From the NCBI GenBank assembly GCA_041399205.1, contig JAWKTK010000024.1, positions 62,001-126,000 on the forward strand: 64,000 nt of DNA, given 5' to 3'. The position numbers were made by a program, and so were the translations under genes. The notes under the pieces are model-generated. The model did no database searches. It saw only the letters and a list, made by a program, of their open reading frames with translations, and was not told the origin of the DNA. Below, one piece after another: positions 1 through 8,722 of the stretch (its first letter is position 1; every line of letters starts with the position of its first letter). The DNA is from JAGQOZ01 sp041399205 (GTDB taxonomy: Bacteria > Planctomycetota > Planctomycetia > Pirellulales > Pirellulaceae).

Positions 1-1
1 C

Positions 2-465
2 CTAACACAGACGACCCTTTCCGTTGACGATGCGAACCGCATCATTGTCCGTTTGAAACAGCGTTTTCCACACATTCAAGGGCCACCGAAGGAAGACATC
101 TGTTATGCCACACAGAATCGGCAAGAGGCTGTCCGAACACTGGGAACCGAAGCCGACCTATTGTTGGTCCTGGAAGCCAAACAGTTCCAATAGCCAACGA
201 CTCAGAGAAATCGCGTCGGAACTGAAGATTCCCAAGTTATCTGATTGATGGTCCCAGCGACATGAACAGCCAATGGTTTGACCAAGTAGAAACGGTGCTG
301 GTTACTGCCGGGCGCCAAGCGCTCCGAATCCGTTGTCGAAGAATGTTTACCACCTAAAACACAGTTCCAGGCGACGGTAGAAGAAGTCGATTCGAGAAGA
401 GCGTTCATTTTCCGCTTCCCAAGGAACTGCGTCCCGCGGCCACTTCGGCTTCGTCGGCAGACTGA
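2..465 (+). CDS. ispH: IspH (4-hydroxy-3-methylbut-2-enyl diphosphate reductase), 3' part, frameshifted
   Basis: IspH is the 4Fe-4S enzyme that makes IPP and DMAPP in the last step of the MEP isoprenoid pathway. The frame from base 2 reads LTQTTLSVDDANRIIVRLK, then DDICYATQNRQEAVR, both hallmark IspH stretches. CYATQNRQ contains a conserved cluster-ligand cysteine. The frame stops at 191-193, but the family sequence continues in other frames: NSSNSQRLREIA (about 179-215), YLIDGPSDMNSQWF, VVEECL, then FPLPKELR (about 412-432), with a stop at 463-465. Restoring one G near 172 and one C near 177 recovers GSPNSSNS. An extra C sits near 231-233, and further indels lie near 310 and 403. The 5' end is outside the window. 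The 3' end overlaps the convergent kinase gene by about 60 bases. Identity is very secure; the broken frame is most likely sequencing error because the enzyme is normally essential. Confidence 0.9.
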
Positions 466-839
466 TCCGTCGCTTCAGCTTCCTTTGTGACGAGCGCCGG
501 CAGGACAATTCGCATCGTCGTGCCCTTTCCAGTAGGGTTCGCCAGCATTTCGATGTGACCGTTGTGCATTCGTGCAATTCGCCAGGCTTTGCTGAGTCCA
601 AAACCGAGTCCTCGTCCTGCTTCACGGCCTGAATAGAACGGGTCGAAGGCGTGTCGTCTTTCCTTCGAAAAACAGCCCTGACCATTGTCCTCGATCAACA
701 CTTCCACCCACTCTCCGTCGACGTGCTTGGGCGAACTGAAGTTATTCGACGCCAACGACGGCCGCACATGCATGTGTATCGAAAGCGGCTGGCCCACATC
801 ATGCCACTCAACCGAATTGCAAAGGATAGAATCAAGCAT
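405..839 (-). CDS. Sensor histidine kinase, C-terminal ATPase part (same gene as 1005-1928)
   Basis: This frame carries the HATPase_c half of a histidine kinase. Visible are an N-box-like start (MLDSILCNSVEWH; canonical kinases have a conserved Asn here), the G1 box VLIEDNGQGC, an F-box DPFYSGREAGRGLGFGLSKA with the glycine-rich G2 region, and GTTMRIVLP at the end. The join to the dimerisation half at 1005-1928 runs through a third frame around 840-946 that encodes LPTDLHGIDVDL, so at least two indels (near 870 and 1030) split what should be one protein of about 500 residues. It transfers phosphate from ATP to the H-box histidine in the other half. The tail after VLPAL is acidic and Ala-rich and looks non-catalytic. 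The 3' end overlaps the convergent ispH end. Confidence 0.8.
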   Translation of the reverse strand: MLDSILCNSVEWHDVGQPLSIHMHVRPSLASNNFSSPKHVDGEWVEVLIEDNGQGCFSKERRHAFDPFYSGREAGRGLGFGLSKAWRIARMHNGHIEMLANPTGKGTTMRIVLPALVTKEAEATDQSADEAEVAAGRSSLGSGK

Positions 840-1004
840 GATGGCCAGTTGATCAGATCCACATCAATGCCATGAAGATCGGTTGGCAATGTAAGTTGCA
901 CTGTTTGACGATTCTTGGACTGCCAATCGTCCAGGTACGTCGGCAACCAAGCTCGGAGGTCCAGAATACGCTTGACTTGCGCACTGGCGGTTTGGCAAAC
1001 ATCA

Positions 1005-1928
1005 TCAAGTCTGCCAACATGTCAAACCCACGTGATACGCTTGACTGACAATCGTCGCCAAATGCTGTCGTTTGGATTGGGTCTGTCTCTTCAGCAGCAG
1101 AGACTGAGCACGAGTGGAAATATTGGTAAGCGGATTATTGATTTCATGGCTGGCACCATACGCTAATTCTCGCACCGATTCCAACTTTGCCTCTTCCAGA
1201 TCTTGACGAAAACGCTGTTCCGATGACTGTCGATTTCGATATCGTTCTAAGGCCTGAAACAACAACCCGCGAATGACCGGAAATTCCGTGTCCCAAGATC
1301 GCAATTCTGCTTCGAGTTCTGAAGGTCCCGTTTGTTGAACGTGTTGGTAAGCGTAACGGACACTGGCAATAAACGGAAAACTTGGTTCGCGCAATTCGGT
1401 TTCGTCAACATCGCTGCGAACCAGCCGCAACCAAGGAGGCCACAACCGACTGCTGCTGGGCCCGCTCAGAAAATGTTCCGCGTGCAAGAGCATGCCGCAT
1501 ACATAAGCAGCTTCCGAAAACGAACCATAGCCGTCTCGTTCGGCTTGCGTTCGAGCCAACCGGGCCGACGCCAGCGACTGGCATTGAAGCTTGAAGTCCA
1601 CCGCACGAACTTCCACATCCACAACTCCGGCAATGGAGTTGTGAAGCCTTGCCAGATTGTTCGCCAGCCATTCAGCCAACGAAGTGATTGAAACGGCTTG
1701 CCATGATGCAATGTCTTGGCGGACACAGGTAACCCACAGCAGGACCGCCGGATCAAGCCTCAGAAGTTGTTCGCAAATTTCCGTTGCTGCAGCCGACGAA
1801 GCGGCGTCAAAGATCTGAATGAGCCATCCACACGCAGAATCGGTCAAAGGAATCAGTCCATCGCCAATTCGCAATACAAGTGGATTATCATCGTTTGTCA
1901 TACGCCAGCACGCGTGAAAGTCCGACAC
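1005..1928 (-). CDS. Sensor histidine kinase, N-terminal sensor and H-box part
   Basis: The frame is 307 residues from a GTG at 1928; an ATG at 1901 is an alternative, and neither has a strong ribosome site. The H-box is clear near the end: RELAYGASHEINNPLTNIST, with the phospho-accepting His in SHEINNPL. A coiled stretch rich in E/R/Q (QRFRQDLEEAKLESV) precedes it, as expected for a signalling helix. The roughly 220 residues before that are soluble and helical. WLANNLARLHNS and EAAYVCGMLLH faintly recall an HDOD-like sensor fold, which is only an inference. There is no membrane segment, so sensing is probably cytoplasmic. The gene lies about 50 bases downstream of the receiver/HTH regulator at 1979-2551 and is probably co-transcribed with it. 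The frame is lost after IVSQAYHVG and resumes in the ATPase half at 405-946. Confidence 0.8.
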   Translation of the reverse strand: MSDFHACWRMTNDDNPLVLRIGDGLIPLTDSACGWLIQIFDAASSAAATEICEQLLRLDPAVLLWVTCVRQDIASWQAVSITSLAEWLANNLARLHNSIAGVVDVEVRAVDFKLQCQSLASARLARTQAERDGYGSFSEAAYVCGMLLHAEHFLSGPSSSRLWPPWLRLVRSDVDETELREPSFPFIASVRYAYQHVQQTGPSELEAELRSWDTEFPVIRGLLFQALERYRNRQSSEQRFRQDLEEAKLESVRELAYGASHEINNPLTNISTRAQSLLLKRQTQSKRQHLATIVSQAYHVGLTCWQT

Positions 1929-1978
1929 TTTGCACGCGTGAATACCTTCGGTTTTCGAATCCTAAGTTGTGCACCAGG

Positions 1979-2551
1979 CTAGATCGATTCGATCGCCAGT
2001 AAGTCACAAGATCGCTCGAGCAACTTATCTATCTCAAACGGTTTCTGCATAAAATCGTTGGCTCCGGACGCCTTCAAGTCAGCAACCTTGTCCGCTTCAA
2101 TCATGCCTGAAATGCAAATGATTTTGACTTCGTCCAAAGTCTTGTCACTGCGAACCCGTACACAGACTTCACGACCGTTGATGTCGGGCAGCATGACATC
2201 CAGAATCACCAGATCGGGACGAAACTCTTTGACCAACATGCCGGCGTCGAAACCATTGTTCGCCGTCTTGATATCGAACCGACCATCTTGGTCAAACGCA
2301 TCGCGAATCAATTCTACTAAGTCCGAATCGTCATCCACGATCAAAACTTTTCGCTTGCCACTTTCCAACGCTTCCGTGGGAATTCCGTTATCCTTCATGA
2401 AAGCAAATAATTGATCCCGAGGAATACGGCGAAACCGACTCCCGGGTACGCGGAATCCCTTCAATTGCCCCGAATCAAAACATCGAATAATGGTCTGTTG
2501 GCTCACCTTGCAAATCTTGGCGGCTTCACCGGTTGTAAAGACTGTTTTCAT
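1979..2551 (-). CDS. Response regulator with N-terminal excisionase/MerR-like HTH
   Basis: This 190-residue protein fuses a DNA-binding and a receiver domain in the order opposite to most response regulators. Residues 1-58 are a MerR/excisionase-type winged HTH (FTTGEAAKICKVSQQTIIRC, then GSRFRRIPRDQLFAFM). Residues 68-185 are a CheY-like receiver: VLIVDDDSD supplies the acidic pocket, VILDVMLPD the phospho-acceptor Asp, ICISG the conserved Ser, and FMQKPF the conserved Lys. The kinase gene begins about 50 bases downstream on the same strand, so the two form a likely cognate pair. A good sigma-70-type promoter lies at 2778-2805. The architecture is known in planctomycetes and some deltaproteobacteria; the target genes are unknown. 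Confidence 0.9.
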   Translation of the reverse strand: MKTVFTTGEAAKICKVSQQTIIRCFDSGQLKGFRVPGSRFRRIPRDQLFAFMKDNGIPTEALESGKRKVLIVDDDSDLVELIRDAFDQDGRFDIKTANNGFDAGMLVKEFRPDLVILDVMLPDINGREVCVRVRSDKTLDEVKIICISGMIEADKVADLKASGANDFMQKPFEIDKLLERSCDLLAIESI

Positions 2552-3036
2552 GGCTGCGAATATCCTTCCCTAGCCGTCATCGAGACCTCTGTTGCAGGAA
2601 TCAATTTGCCAATGTCTGTTTGAAATCCTTTCCAATTGACAACGATCCTGTACTTAGCCCCTAGCTCCCTCGTTGAACAAGGCTCCTAATCGCACACATC
2701 TAGTGCAAATCCCTGCTCTCATCCATCCAGCAAGTCTAACCATTCCTTCCGACTTTGCCGAACTTAACACGTTAGGCATTATAAACACCTTCCAGACGAC
2801 GTCAAGATCATGGAACGTTTCGTAAGTTCAATCTATCATTGACTTTACAAAAATGACGTGAAAAGCTGCGTTTCATTCCTGGATAGAATAATCGGAAATT
2901 TCGGTTGGAAAATGTCGCTAATTTTCAGAAGATGGGAATTCTTTGCAATCTACTCCCACTGCAGGACTCGGGGAATTCAAGAGGCTTGCATTTGAAATGG
3001 AAGTAAATTCTAGCCGAATTCGCGCGTTCAGGTTGG
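2552..3036. other. Intergenic region between mnmG and the two-component pair
   Basis: I see no coding region in these 485 bases. The stretch holds the 5' leader of the regulator gene at 1979-2551 (about 220 bases if the promoter at 2778-2805 is used) and the downstream region of mnmG. No strong terminator hairpin was found after mnmG; only a weak GCGCG/CGCGC pairing lies just after its stop. Confidence 0.6.
2778..2805 (-). promoter_or_regulatory. Sigma-70-type promoter for the regulator/kinase pair
   Basis: Read on the minus strand, TTGACG is followed by a 16-base spacer and a perfect TATAAT. This points at the response regulator whose ATG is at 2551, giving a predicted leader of about 220 bases. 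The assignment is by match to the consensus only. Confidence 0.6.
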
Positions 3037-4866
3037 TTAACCGCGCTTACCTTCCAAGTAGGACATGAGCAGCGCGACGTCGCTGGGAGTAATGCCGCTG
3101 ATGCGACTGGCCATCGCCAGGCTCGTGGGCCGAATTCGACTCAGTTTCTCCTTGGCTTCCATGCGAAGATGCTGCATTGACTGGTAGTCGATACTGTCCG
3201 GAATGCGTTTTTCGGACAAGCGCCGACGGCGTTCAATTTCCAGATCTTGCCGCGCCACATAGCCGGCGTATTTGATGTCGGACACGACTTGTTCTACCAC
3301 GTCGTTGGAAAAATCGGGAAGCGAATCGGCATGCGCTGCTTGGATGTCGTTCCACGTGACGTCAGGTCGCTTCAAATACTTGTCTGCCGGTACGCCGGAC
3401 ATGCGCAAAGCGCAAACAACGTCATACAACGTTTTCATCTGTTCCAACTTGATAGCCAATGCCTCATGACGGTCATCCGCCACAATGCCATAACGATGGC
3501 CCAATTCCGTTAATCGCCGGTCGGCATTGTCATGACGTAGTCGCAGACGATATTCCGCTCGACTAGTAAACATCCGGTACGGTTCGTCCACGCCGCAGGT
3601 GACTAGGTCGTCAATTAAGACACCGATATACGCTTGGTCTCGTTCCAGCACCAAGGGGTCATGATTTTGAAGCAACATCGCGGCGTTCGTACCGGCGATC
3701 AAACCTTGCGCACCCGCTTCTTCGTATCCGGTCGTACCGTTGATCTGTCCCGCAAGGAACAGGCCGCCAATCTGCTTCGTCTCTAAACTTGGTTTTAGCT
3801 GATCGGGTGGACAGAAATCGTACTCCACGGCATAGCCATATCGCATGATTTGCGCATTTTCCAAACCGGGAATCCGAGCCAACATGCGGTCCTGAACGTC
3901 TCGAGGCAGACTGGTGGATACTCCATTTACGTAAAATTCCTGCGTCGAATATCCTTCGGGTTCCAGAAATAACTGATGCTGTGATTTTTCAGCGAACCGC
4001 ACAATCTTGTCTTCAATCGAAGGGCAATACCGCGGACCACTGGATGAAATTTGGCCGCTATACATGGGAGCTCGATGCAGATTGTCGCGAATCAGACCAT
4101 GCACGCTTTCGTTCGTGTAGGTAATCCAGCATGGCAACTGTTCGCGGCGCACGGTTTTGGTAAGAAACGAAAATGGTACGGGATCATCATCGCCCGGTTG
4201 TTCTTCACACCGATCAAAATCGATTGTGCGTCCGTTGATTCGAGGTGGTGTGCCGGTTTTAAAACGCTGGACGCGAAATCCCAAACGATGGAGCGCTCCG
4301 CTGATTCCTTGCGTGGTCCCTTCGCCCGCTCGTCCACCCGGTGTCTTCGCCTCGCCGGTATGCATCAGGGCTTTCAGAAAGGTGCCGGTCGTCAGAATGA
4401 CACACCTAGCAGCATAGACTGCGTCCCCCTGAACAAGAACGCCCGTAACGCGAACACGGTTGTCCGCTTGTTCGGTCAACAAGTCCAAGACGACCTCTTG
4501 CTTGAGATGCAGATTCGGTTGCTCTTCGACAATTCGCTTGATTTCGTTCTGATAGGCCTTCTTGTCCGCTTGAGCTCGTGGCCCATGCATGGCGGGGCCT
4601 TTACGGCGATTGAGCAAGCGAAATTGCAGGCCGGTTCGATCGATCGCCTGCCCCATAGCACCGCCCAACGCATCGATTTCGCGAACAATTTGGCCCTGCC
4701 GACTCCGCCAATCGCTGGGTTGCAGCTCATCTGGCCCACGTGTATCCAAATTGGTTGTGAGCAATGCAGTTTTAGCACCCGTTCGCGCTGCTGCCAGCGC
4801 CGCTTCCGTTCCTGCGTGCCCAGCACCCACAACGACGACATCGTAGTCATAGGAATTGGCGGTCAT
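3037..4866 (-). CDS. mnmG: MnmG (GidA), tRNA uridine-5-carboxymethylaminomethyl modification enzyme
   Basis: MnmG is the FAD-dependent partner of MnmE; together they build cmnm5U at the wobble base of several tRNAs. The 609 residues match the usual family length. The N-terminus has the dinucleotide-binding motif VVVGAGHAGTEAALAAAR. Other family stretches are GPAMHGPRAQADK, TGTFL, PRYCPSIEDKIVRF, GLFLAGQINGTTGYEEAGAQGL and TSRAEYRLRLRHDNAD. One segment near residues 42-56 reads DTRGPDELQPSDWRSRQG instead of the near-invariant GQMSCNPAIGG. The expected sequence is present in the neighbouring frame, between an extra base near 4740 and a missing base near 4697, so two compensating indels scramble about 15 residues. 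The gene stands alone here; mnmE is not in the window. Confidence 0.95.
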   Translation of the reverse strand: MTANSYDYDVVVVGAGHAGTEAALAAARTGAKTALLTTNLDTRGPDELQPSDWRSRQGQIVREIDALGGAMGQAIDRTGLQFRLLNRRKGPAMHGPRAQADKKAYQNEIKRIVEEQPNLHLKQEVVLDLLTEQADNRVRVTGVLVQGDAVYAARCVILTTGTFLKALMHTGEAKTPGGRAGEGTTQGISGALHRLGFRVQRFKTGTPPRINGRTIDFDRCEEQPGDDDPVPFSFLTKTVRREQLPCWITYTNESVHGLIRDNLHRAPMYSGQISSSGPRYCPSIEDKIVRFAEKSQHQLFLEPEGYSTQEFYVNGVSTSLPRDVQDRMLARIPGLENAQIMRYGYAVEYDFCPPDQLKPSLETKQIGGLFLAGQINGTTGYEEAGAQGLIAGTNAAMLLQNHDPLVLERDQAYIGVLIDDLVTCGVDEPYRMFTSRAEYRLRLRHDNADRRLTELGHRYGIVADDRHEALAIKLEQMKTLYDVVCALRMSGVPADKYLKRPDVTWNDIQAAHADSLPDFSNDVVEQVVSDIKYAGYVARQDLEIERRRRLSEKRIPDSIDYQSMQHLRMEAKEKLSRIRPTSLAMASRISGITPSDVALLMSYLEGKRG

Positions 4867-5003
4867 ATTTTGCCCATCAAGAAGATCAAATCGTCCCGGA
4901 TTACGACGTGGAACGCCCAGCGTCCATCCAGCCTTCGATTGTAGAACCCCGATTGCAAATCAGCTATGGGCGGTTTCAAGCTAAGTTCGTCGGCCAAGAA
5001 AGC

Positions 5004-5037
5004 AAAAAAGGCCACCTCGCTCGAAAGCAAGGCAGCC
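5004..5037 (-). terminator. Intrinsic terminator of the giant surface-protein gene
   Basis: On the minus strand an 11-base stem (GGCTGCCTTGC paired with GCGAGGTGGCC, three G-U wobbles), a 6-base loop and a run of six T form a classical Rho-independent terminator. It starts 24 bases after the stop of the giant gene at 5061. Confidence 0.75.
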
Positions 5038-5060
5038 CCGTGAGGTTACAACAGAATTCG

Positions 5061-8000
5061 TTATCGCTTCCAGACGTTCTTCAAATCGTCGGCCAGTTGA
5101 TGCAACAGGTCCGCGTCGATTGCTGAATCTGCAGCGTGAAGGTCGTTCTTGACAAACGGGTCCGCAAAGACGCTGCCGATCATGTCTAGCTCGGCAAGCG
5201 AATTCGCCGGACGGTCCTCGTTTTGCGTCGAACCTGCGAACGCCTGTTCGACAGCCTGCGAAGCGATCGACGTCGTGCGAGGCGTAATGTGCAGGGCCGC
5301 ACCCACCAACTGCGAATCATTCCATTCATCTTCCGCCGCTTCGCCTTCGGCCGCATCTGCGTTTAGATGGTTGATCACCAACAACGCATCAATCGGAGAA
5401 AGATAATCATCGCCAGAGACGTCCACAAACGGCGGCGGGCTGAACGGAGGCGACGCGATTGGCGGCGGATCCAAAGCTCGAGAACCATTTGCGTTCAATT
5501 CGTTGATGACCAACAAAGCGTCAATAGGCGAAATGAAGCCGTCGTTATTGACGTCCAACGCGTCGTTCGGATTTTGCCACGGCGGGCGAGAAACGGTCAC
5601 CGTCACAATGGCAACATTGGACGCCAATCCTTCTTCGTCCTGAACGGTATAGCGGAACGTATCCGCTCCGCTAAACGCGGTGTTCGGCGTGTAACGAATC
5701 GTTCCGTCTGCATTGACCGTAACCAAACCGTTGGCAGGCTGTTGCACCACGGCGACCGAACCTTCCACAATTTCTCCATCCACGTCTTCATCGTTGCTCA
5801 GTACGGAAATGACAATTGGCCGATCAATTCTGGATGTCACCGCATCGTCATTGGCAATCGGCGACAAATTGCCTCCACTGACCGTAATGGTCACGGTGGC
5901 TTCGTTGGATGTCGCGTTTTGGTCATCTTGGACCGTATACGAGAACGTATCGGTGCCTTCAAAGTTGGCCAACGGAGTAAACGTGATGGTACCATCGCCG
6001 TTAAGCGTAATGCTTCCGCTTTTGGGATTACGAGTCACGATGATGCTGGTAGGATCAACCGAACCGTCAACGTCCGTATCGTTCGTCAACAAAGAAATGG
6101 TTCGCGACTGACCTCGACGTGTGGCAACCAGATCGTTGGTCGCTACCGGCGCGTCATTGACAGCGGTCACACTGATAGTCACTTGTGCCGGTGCGGACAC
6201 GGCGTCTTCTTGGTCGCGGACCGTGTACGAGAACGTGTCGGTACCAAAGAAATTGGCATCGGGCGTGTATTCTACTGATCCGTTTGCATTCACCACAACC
6301 GAACCATTTGCAGGCGGCGTCGTGATCTGCACCGTAGTAACATCCAATGCACCGTCCGGGTCGACATCATTGGCGGTAACCGGAACCGTGACCGAGCTAT
6401 CTTCCAAGACCGTGGCCTGATCATTACCGGCTGTCGGCGCGTCGGCCACTGACGTTACAGTAATGTCCACTGTTACCGTTTCCGAATTCTGCACGCCATC
6501 CGTCACATAGTAGCTGAACTGGTCCGAACCAAAGAAATCTGCGTCCGGCTGATAGGTAAATCCTCCGTCGGACTGTAATGTCAGCGTGCCGTTACTGGGC
6601 GAATTGACAACCACCGGCACCAGCGTGTCACCCTGCGGATCAACATCGTTGGCCAGCAACCCATTGGCCGCAGAAATCTGTAACGTTGCATCTTCTGCCA
6701 CCGAGTACACATCACTGGCAGCAATGGGTGCAGCTACTGCCACCAACGATACTTGGTAATCTTCCACTTCTCCATTGTCCGCACGACCTGTCGGCAACAG
6801 CTGCCCGCCAGTGCTGAAGCGGAACCGAGCAAACGAATTACCGGCCGTAGCGTCCGACGGAATTGCCAATCGAACTTGATTGGTTCCCGCACTGACTTGA
6901 TAGCTAGTCAGAACTCGTTCAGACGGATCATCGAACGTACCATCGGCATTGAAGTCAATCCAGGCGTCGACATATCCGACCGTCGAAGCCACGATGCTGA
7001 CCGGCACGTTTCCGCCGATCACCACCTGGGACGCGAACGTCACGCCGTCGTCACCTGCATCTCCCGAAGCGGACGCGTTCGGCTGTCCGTCAATTTCGGA
7101 ATTCACGCCGGCACCTAAGAAGACGTTTTCAGCCACTACGTGACGAGCACCATTGCTGGAAAGTAGCGTCGCGTAGCCAGGATCGGGAGCGTCACCAAAG
7201 TCCATTTCGACCGGTAAGTCGATTTCGAACCGAACATCAAACGGACTTGAATCCTGATTCGTTTGCAACGCGTTACCGGCAATATCGCGAAGTCCCGGGA
7301 CGAACAACGCGTTTCCGCCAACCACGTCGGTGGCTCCTTGAATTACTAATTCGCCTGATTCGTTCACAAACGTCACCAGTCCATCCAGCGAACTCTGCTG
7401 AATCGCTTGCAGAATCAATTGCGACATCGCCGCTTGATCCACTGTTGCCGAAGGCTGGTACGGAATGGTGATGACTTCCGGTTGCAGGTCCGGATCAACT
7501 TGCGGATCCAAAGACACAATGCCTGGAGCACCGGTCAACGTCAACGAACTCTGGTTCACTCGAACCACCGTGCCCGCCGCACCCGTTGTTGGCGCGTTGC
7601 CGCCAATGTGAACTCGCCCACCACCGATGTTGGTTGGTGCCAGACCCAGCGTTGCGTTTGAAATTGCCGTGACCATGGCGTCGGCAATTTCGTCTTGCGT
7701 ATTGGCGTAACTGATCGGCACGCGAACGTTGCCAGGCGTGATGCGATTGTTGGTGTCAAATTCAAACGTACGAACCACGTTGTTCTGCGTGATGGTAAAC
7801 AAACCGCCATCGCGCACAGCGCCCGCCACTCCTTGCTGAACCATAGCCGTCAGCGAAGTATCAATCGCAAAGTTGTTGCCGCCCGTATTCGGTCCCACTC
7901 CCAGCTGAATGACGCCATCGCCCAGATTTCGCGGAGCAAGTCCCAGTCCGGCATTCGTCAACGCCTGCGTCACAGCTGCGGCAACTTCGTCCGGAGTACT

Positions 8001-8528
8001 GGATGGCGTAAATGGAATGCGAATTCGACCAGGCGTAGTCAACCCGGTGGAATCGAATTCGAAAGTCAAACGAGTCGTCCCGTTGGTGACGTCAAAGGTT
8101 TCTCGATCTGCAATCGCAGAAAGCCCCGACGTGCCGGACGGAATGACCAGCGACAGCGGTTGCGGAACACTGACCGTATAACCACTTTCGAATTCCAGAA
8201 TGACCGTCTTGTCAGCACCTGTTTCCGAAGTGGGATCAGGCGCCGTAATGGTTATGGTCTGGGCATCCAAAACGTCCCTACCTGGGCCGGTCGCGACTTC
8301 GAATTGATCCACATTGGTCAGGATAATTTCGTAACGATACCCCGGCAGCCAAAGTCCCGCCAACGGAGTCAGCAAGATCTGATTGGTCGTAGCCTGATAA
8401 TCGAATCGATAGTCTTCTCCTTCGATCAACGGAATTCCGTCGCGCAAAAGTGTCAGCGTATCACTGGTCACCAAGCCATCATCCATGCCCGTGCCGGTAG
8501 TCGTTTCCGCTTCGCCCAAATCGTTCAA
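5061..8528 (-). CDS. Giant surface protein, C-terminal part (GEVED, cadherin-like repeats, dockerin-like tail)
   Basis: This 1155-residue frame is the end of the protein that starts at 19474. It begins with a beta-rich region (SDTLTLLRDGIPLIEGEDY and several diverged copies of a module ending in GGNNFAID or LGLAPTN). A GEVED module follows at about residues 480-590 (FGDAPDPGY through NGEVEDYQV). Next come four cadherin/VCBS-like repeats of roughly 90-100 residues (about 600-980), each with a NDVDPDG-type calcium-binding motif and a DTFSYTV-type end. The tail has two EF-hand-like dockerin repeats (DVNNDGFISPIDALLVINEL, then DVSGDDYLSPIDALLVINHL), followed by an Ala/Asp-rich end. In planctomycetes such dockerin-like tails end large exported proteins. 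The 5' join to 8723-13417 is broken by indels between about 8530 and 8750, where the family sequence (NVFKDRGAIDQVDFLGP at 8640-8690) runs in another frame. Confidence 0.88.
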   Translation of the reverse strand: MNDLGEAETTTGTGMDDGLVTSDTLTLLRDGIPLIEGEDYRFDYQATTNQILLTPLAGLWLPGYRYEIILTNVDQFEVATGPGRDVLDAQTITITAPDPTSETGADKTVILEFESGYTVSVPQPLSLVIPSGTSGLSAIADRETFDVTNGTTRLTFEFDSTGLTTPGRIRIPFTPSSTPDEVAAAVTQALTNAGLGLAPRNLGDGVIQLGVGPNTGGNNFAIDTSLTAMVQQGVAGAVRDGGLFTITQNNVVRTFEFDTNNRITPGNVRVPISYANTQDEIADAMVTAISNATLGLAPTNIGGGRVHIGGNAPTTGAAGTVVRVNQSSLTLTGAPGIVSLDPQVDPDLQPEVITIPYQPSATVDQAAMSQLILQAIQQSSLDGLVTFVNESGELVIQGATDVVGGNALFVPGLRDIAGNALQTNQDSSPFDVRFEIDLPVEMDFGDAPDPGYATLLSSNGARHVVAENVFLGAGVNSEIDGQPNASASGDAGDDGVTFASQVVIGGNVPVSIVASTVGYVDAWIDFNADGTFDDPSERVLTSYQVSAGTNQVRLAIPSDATAGNSFARFRFSTGGQLLPTGRADNGEVEDYQVSLVAVAAPIAASDVYSVAEDATLQISAANGLLANDVDPQGDTLVPVVVNSPSNGTLTLQSDGGFTYQPDADFFGSDQFSYYVTDGVQNSETVTVDITVTSVADAPTAGNDQATVLEDSSVTVPVTANDVDPDGALDVTTVQITTPPANGSVVVNANGSVEYTPDANFFGTDTFSYTVRDQEDAVSAPAQVTISVTAVNDAPVATNDLVATRRGQSRTISLLTNDTDVDGSVDPTSIIVTRNPKSGSITLNGDGTITFTPLANFEGTDTFSYTVQDDQNATSNEATVTITVSGGNLSPIANDDAVTSRIDRPIVISVLSNDEDVDGEIVEGSVAVVQQPANGLVTVNADGTIRYTPNTAFSGADTFRYTVQDEEGLASNVAIVTVTVSRPPWQNPNDALDVNNDGFISPIDALLVINELNANGSRALDPPPIASPPFSPPPFVDVSGDDYLSPIDALLVINHLNADAAEGEAAEDEWNDSQLVGAALHITPRTTSIASQAVEQAFAGSTQNEDRPANSLAELDMIGSVFADPFVKNDLHAADSAIDADLLHQLADDLKNVWKR

Positions 8529-8722
8529 ATCGATGACAAACCGAGTCAGCGAAGAACTTTGAACTCGACTTTGTCCACATTGGGATTTTCATCCAAGCCG
8601 TCTTGATCATTGTCAGCCGGTACGGAAATTCCGCGATCGGTCCCAAGAAGTCGACCTGGTCAATGGCTCCTCGATCTTTAAACACGTTATCGCCAGCACC
8701 GCCAGACAGTTCTACTCGAGGA

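Noticed and set aside
4051..4944. 297-codon plus-strand frame over mnmG
   Set aside because: It is an antisense shadow of a well-identified gene and has no family features.
5367..6278. 303-codon plus-strand frame over the cadherin-like repeats
   Set aside because: Arg/Val/Ile-rich shadow created by the codon pattern of repetitive Asp/Thr/Val sequence on the other strand.
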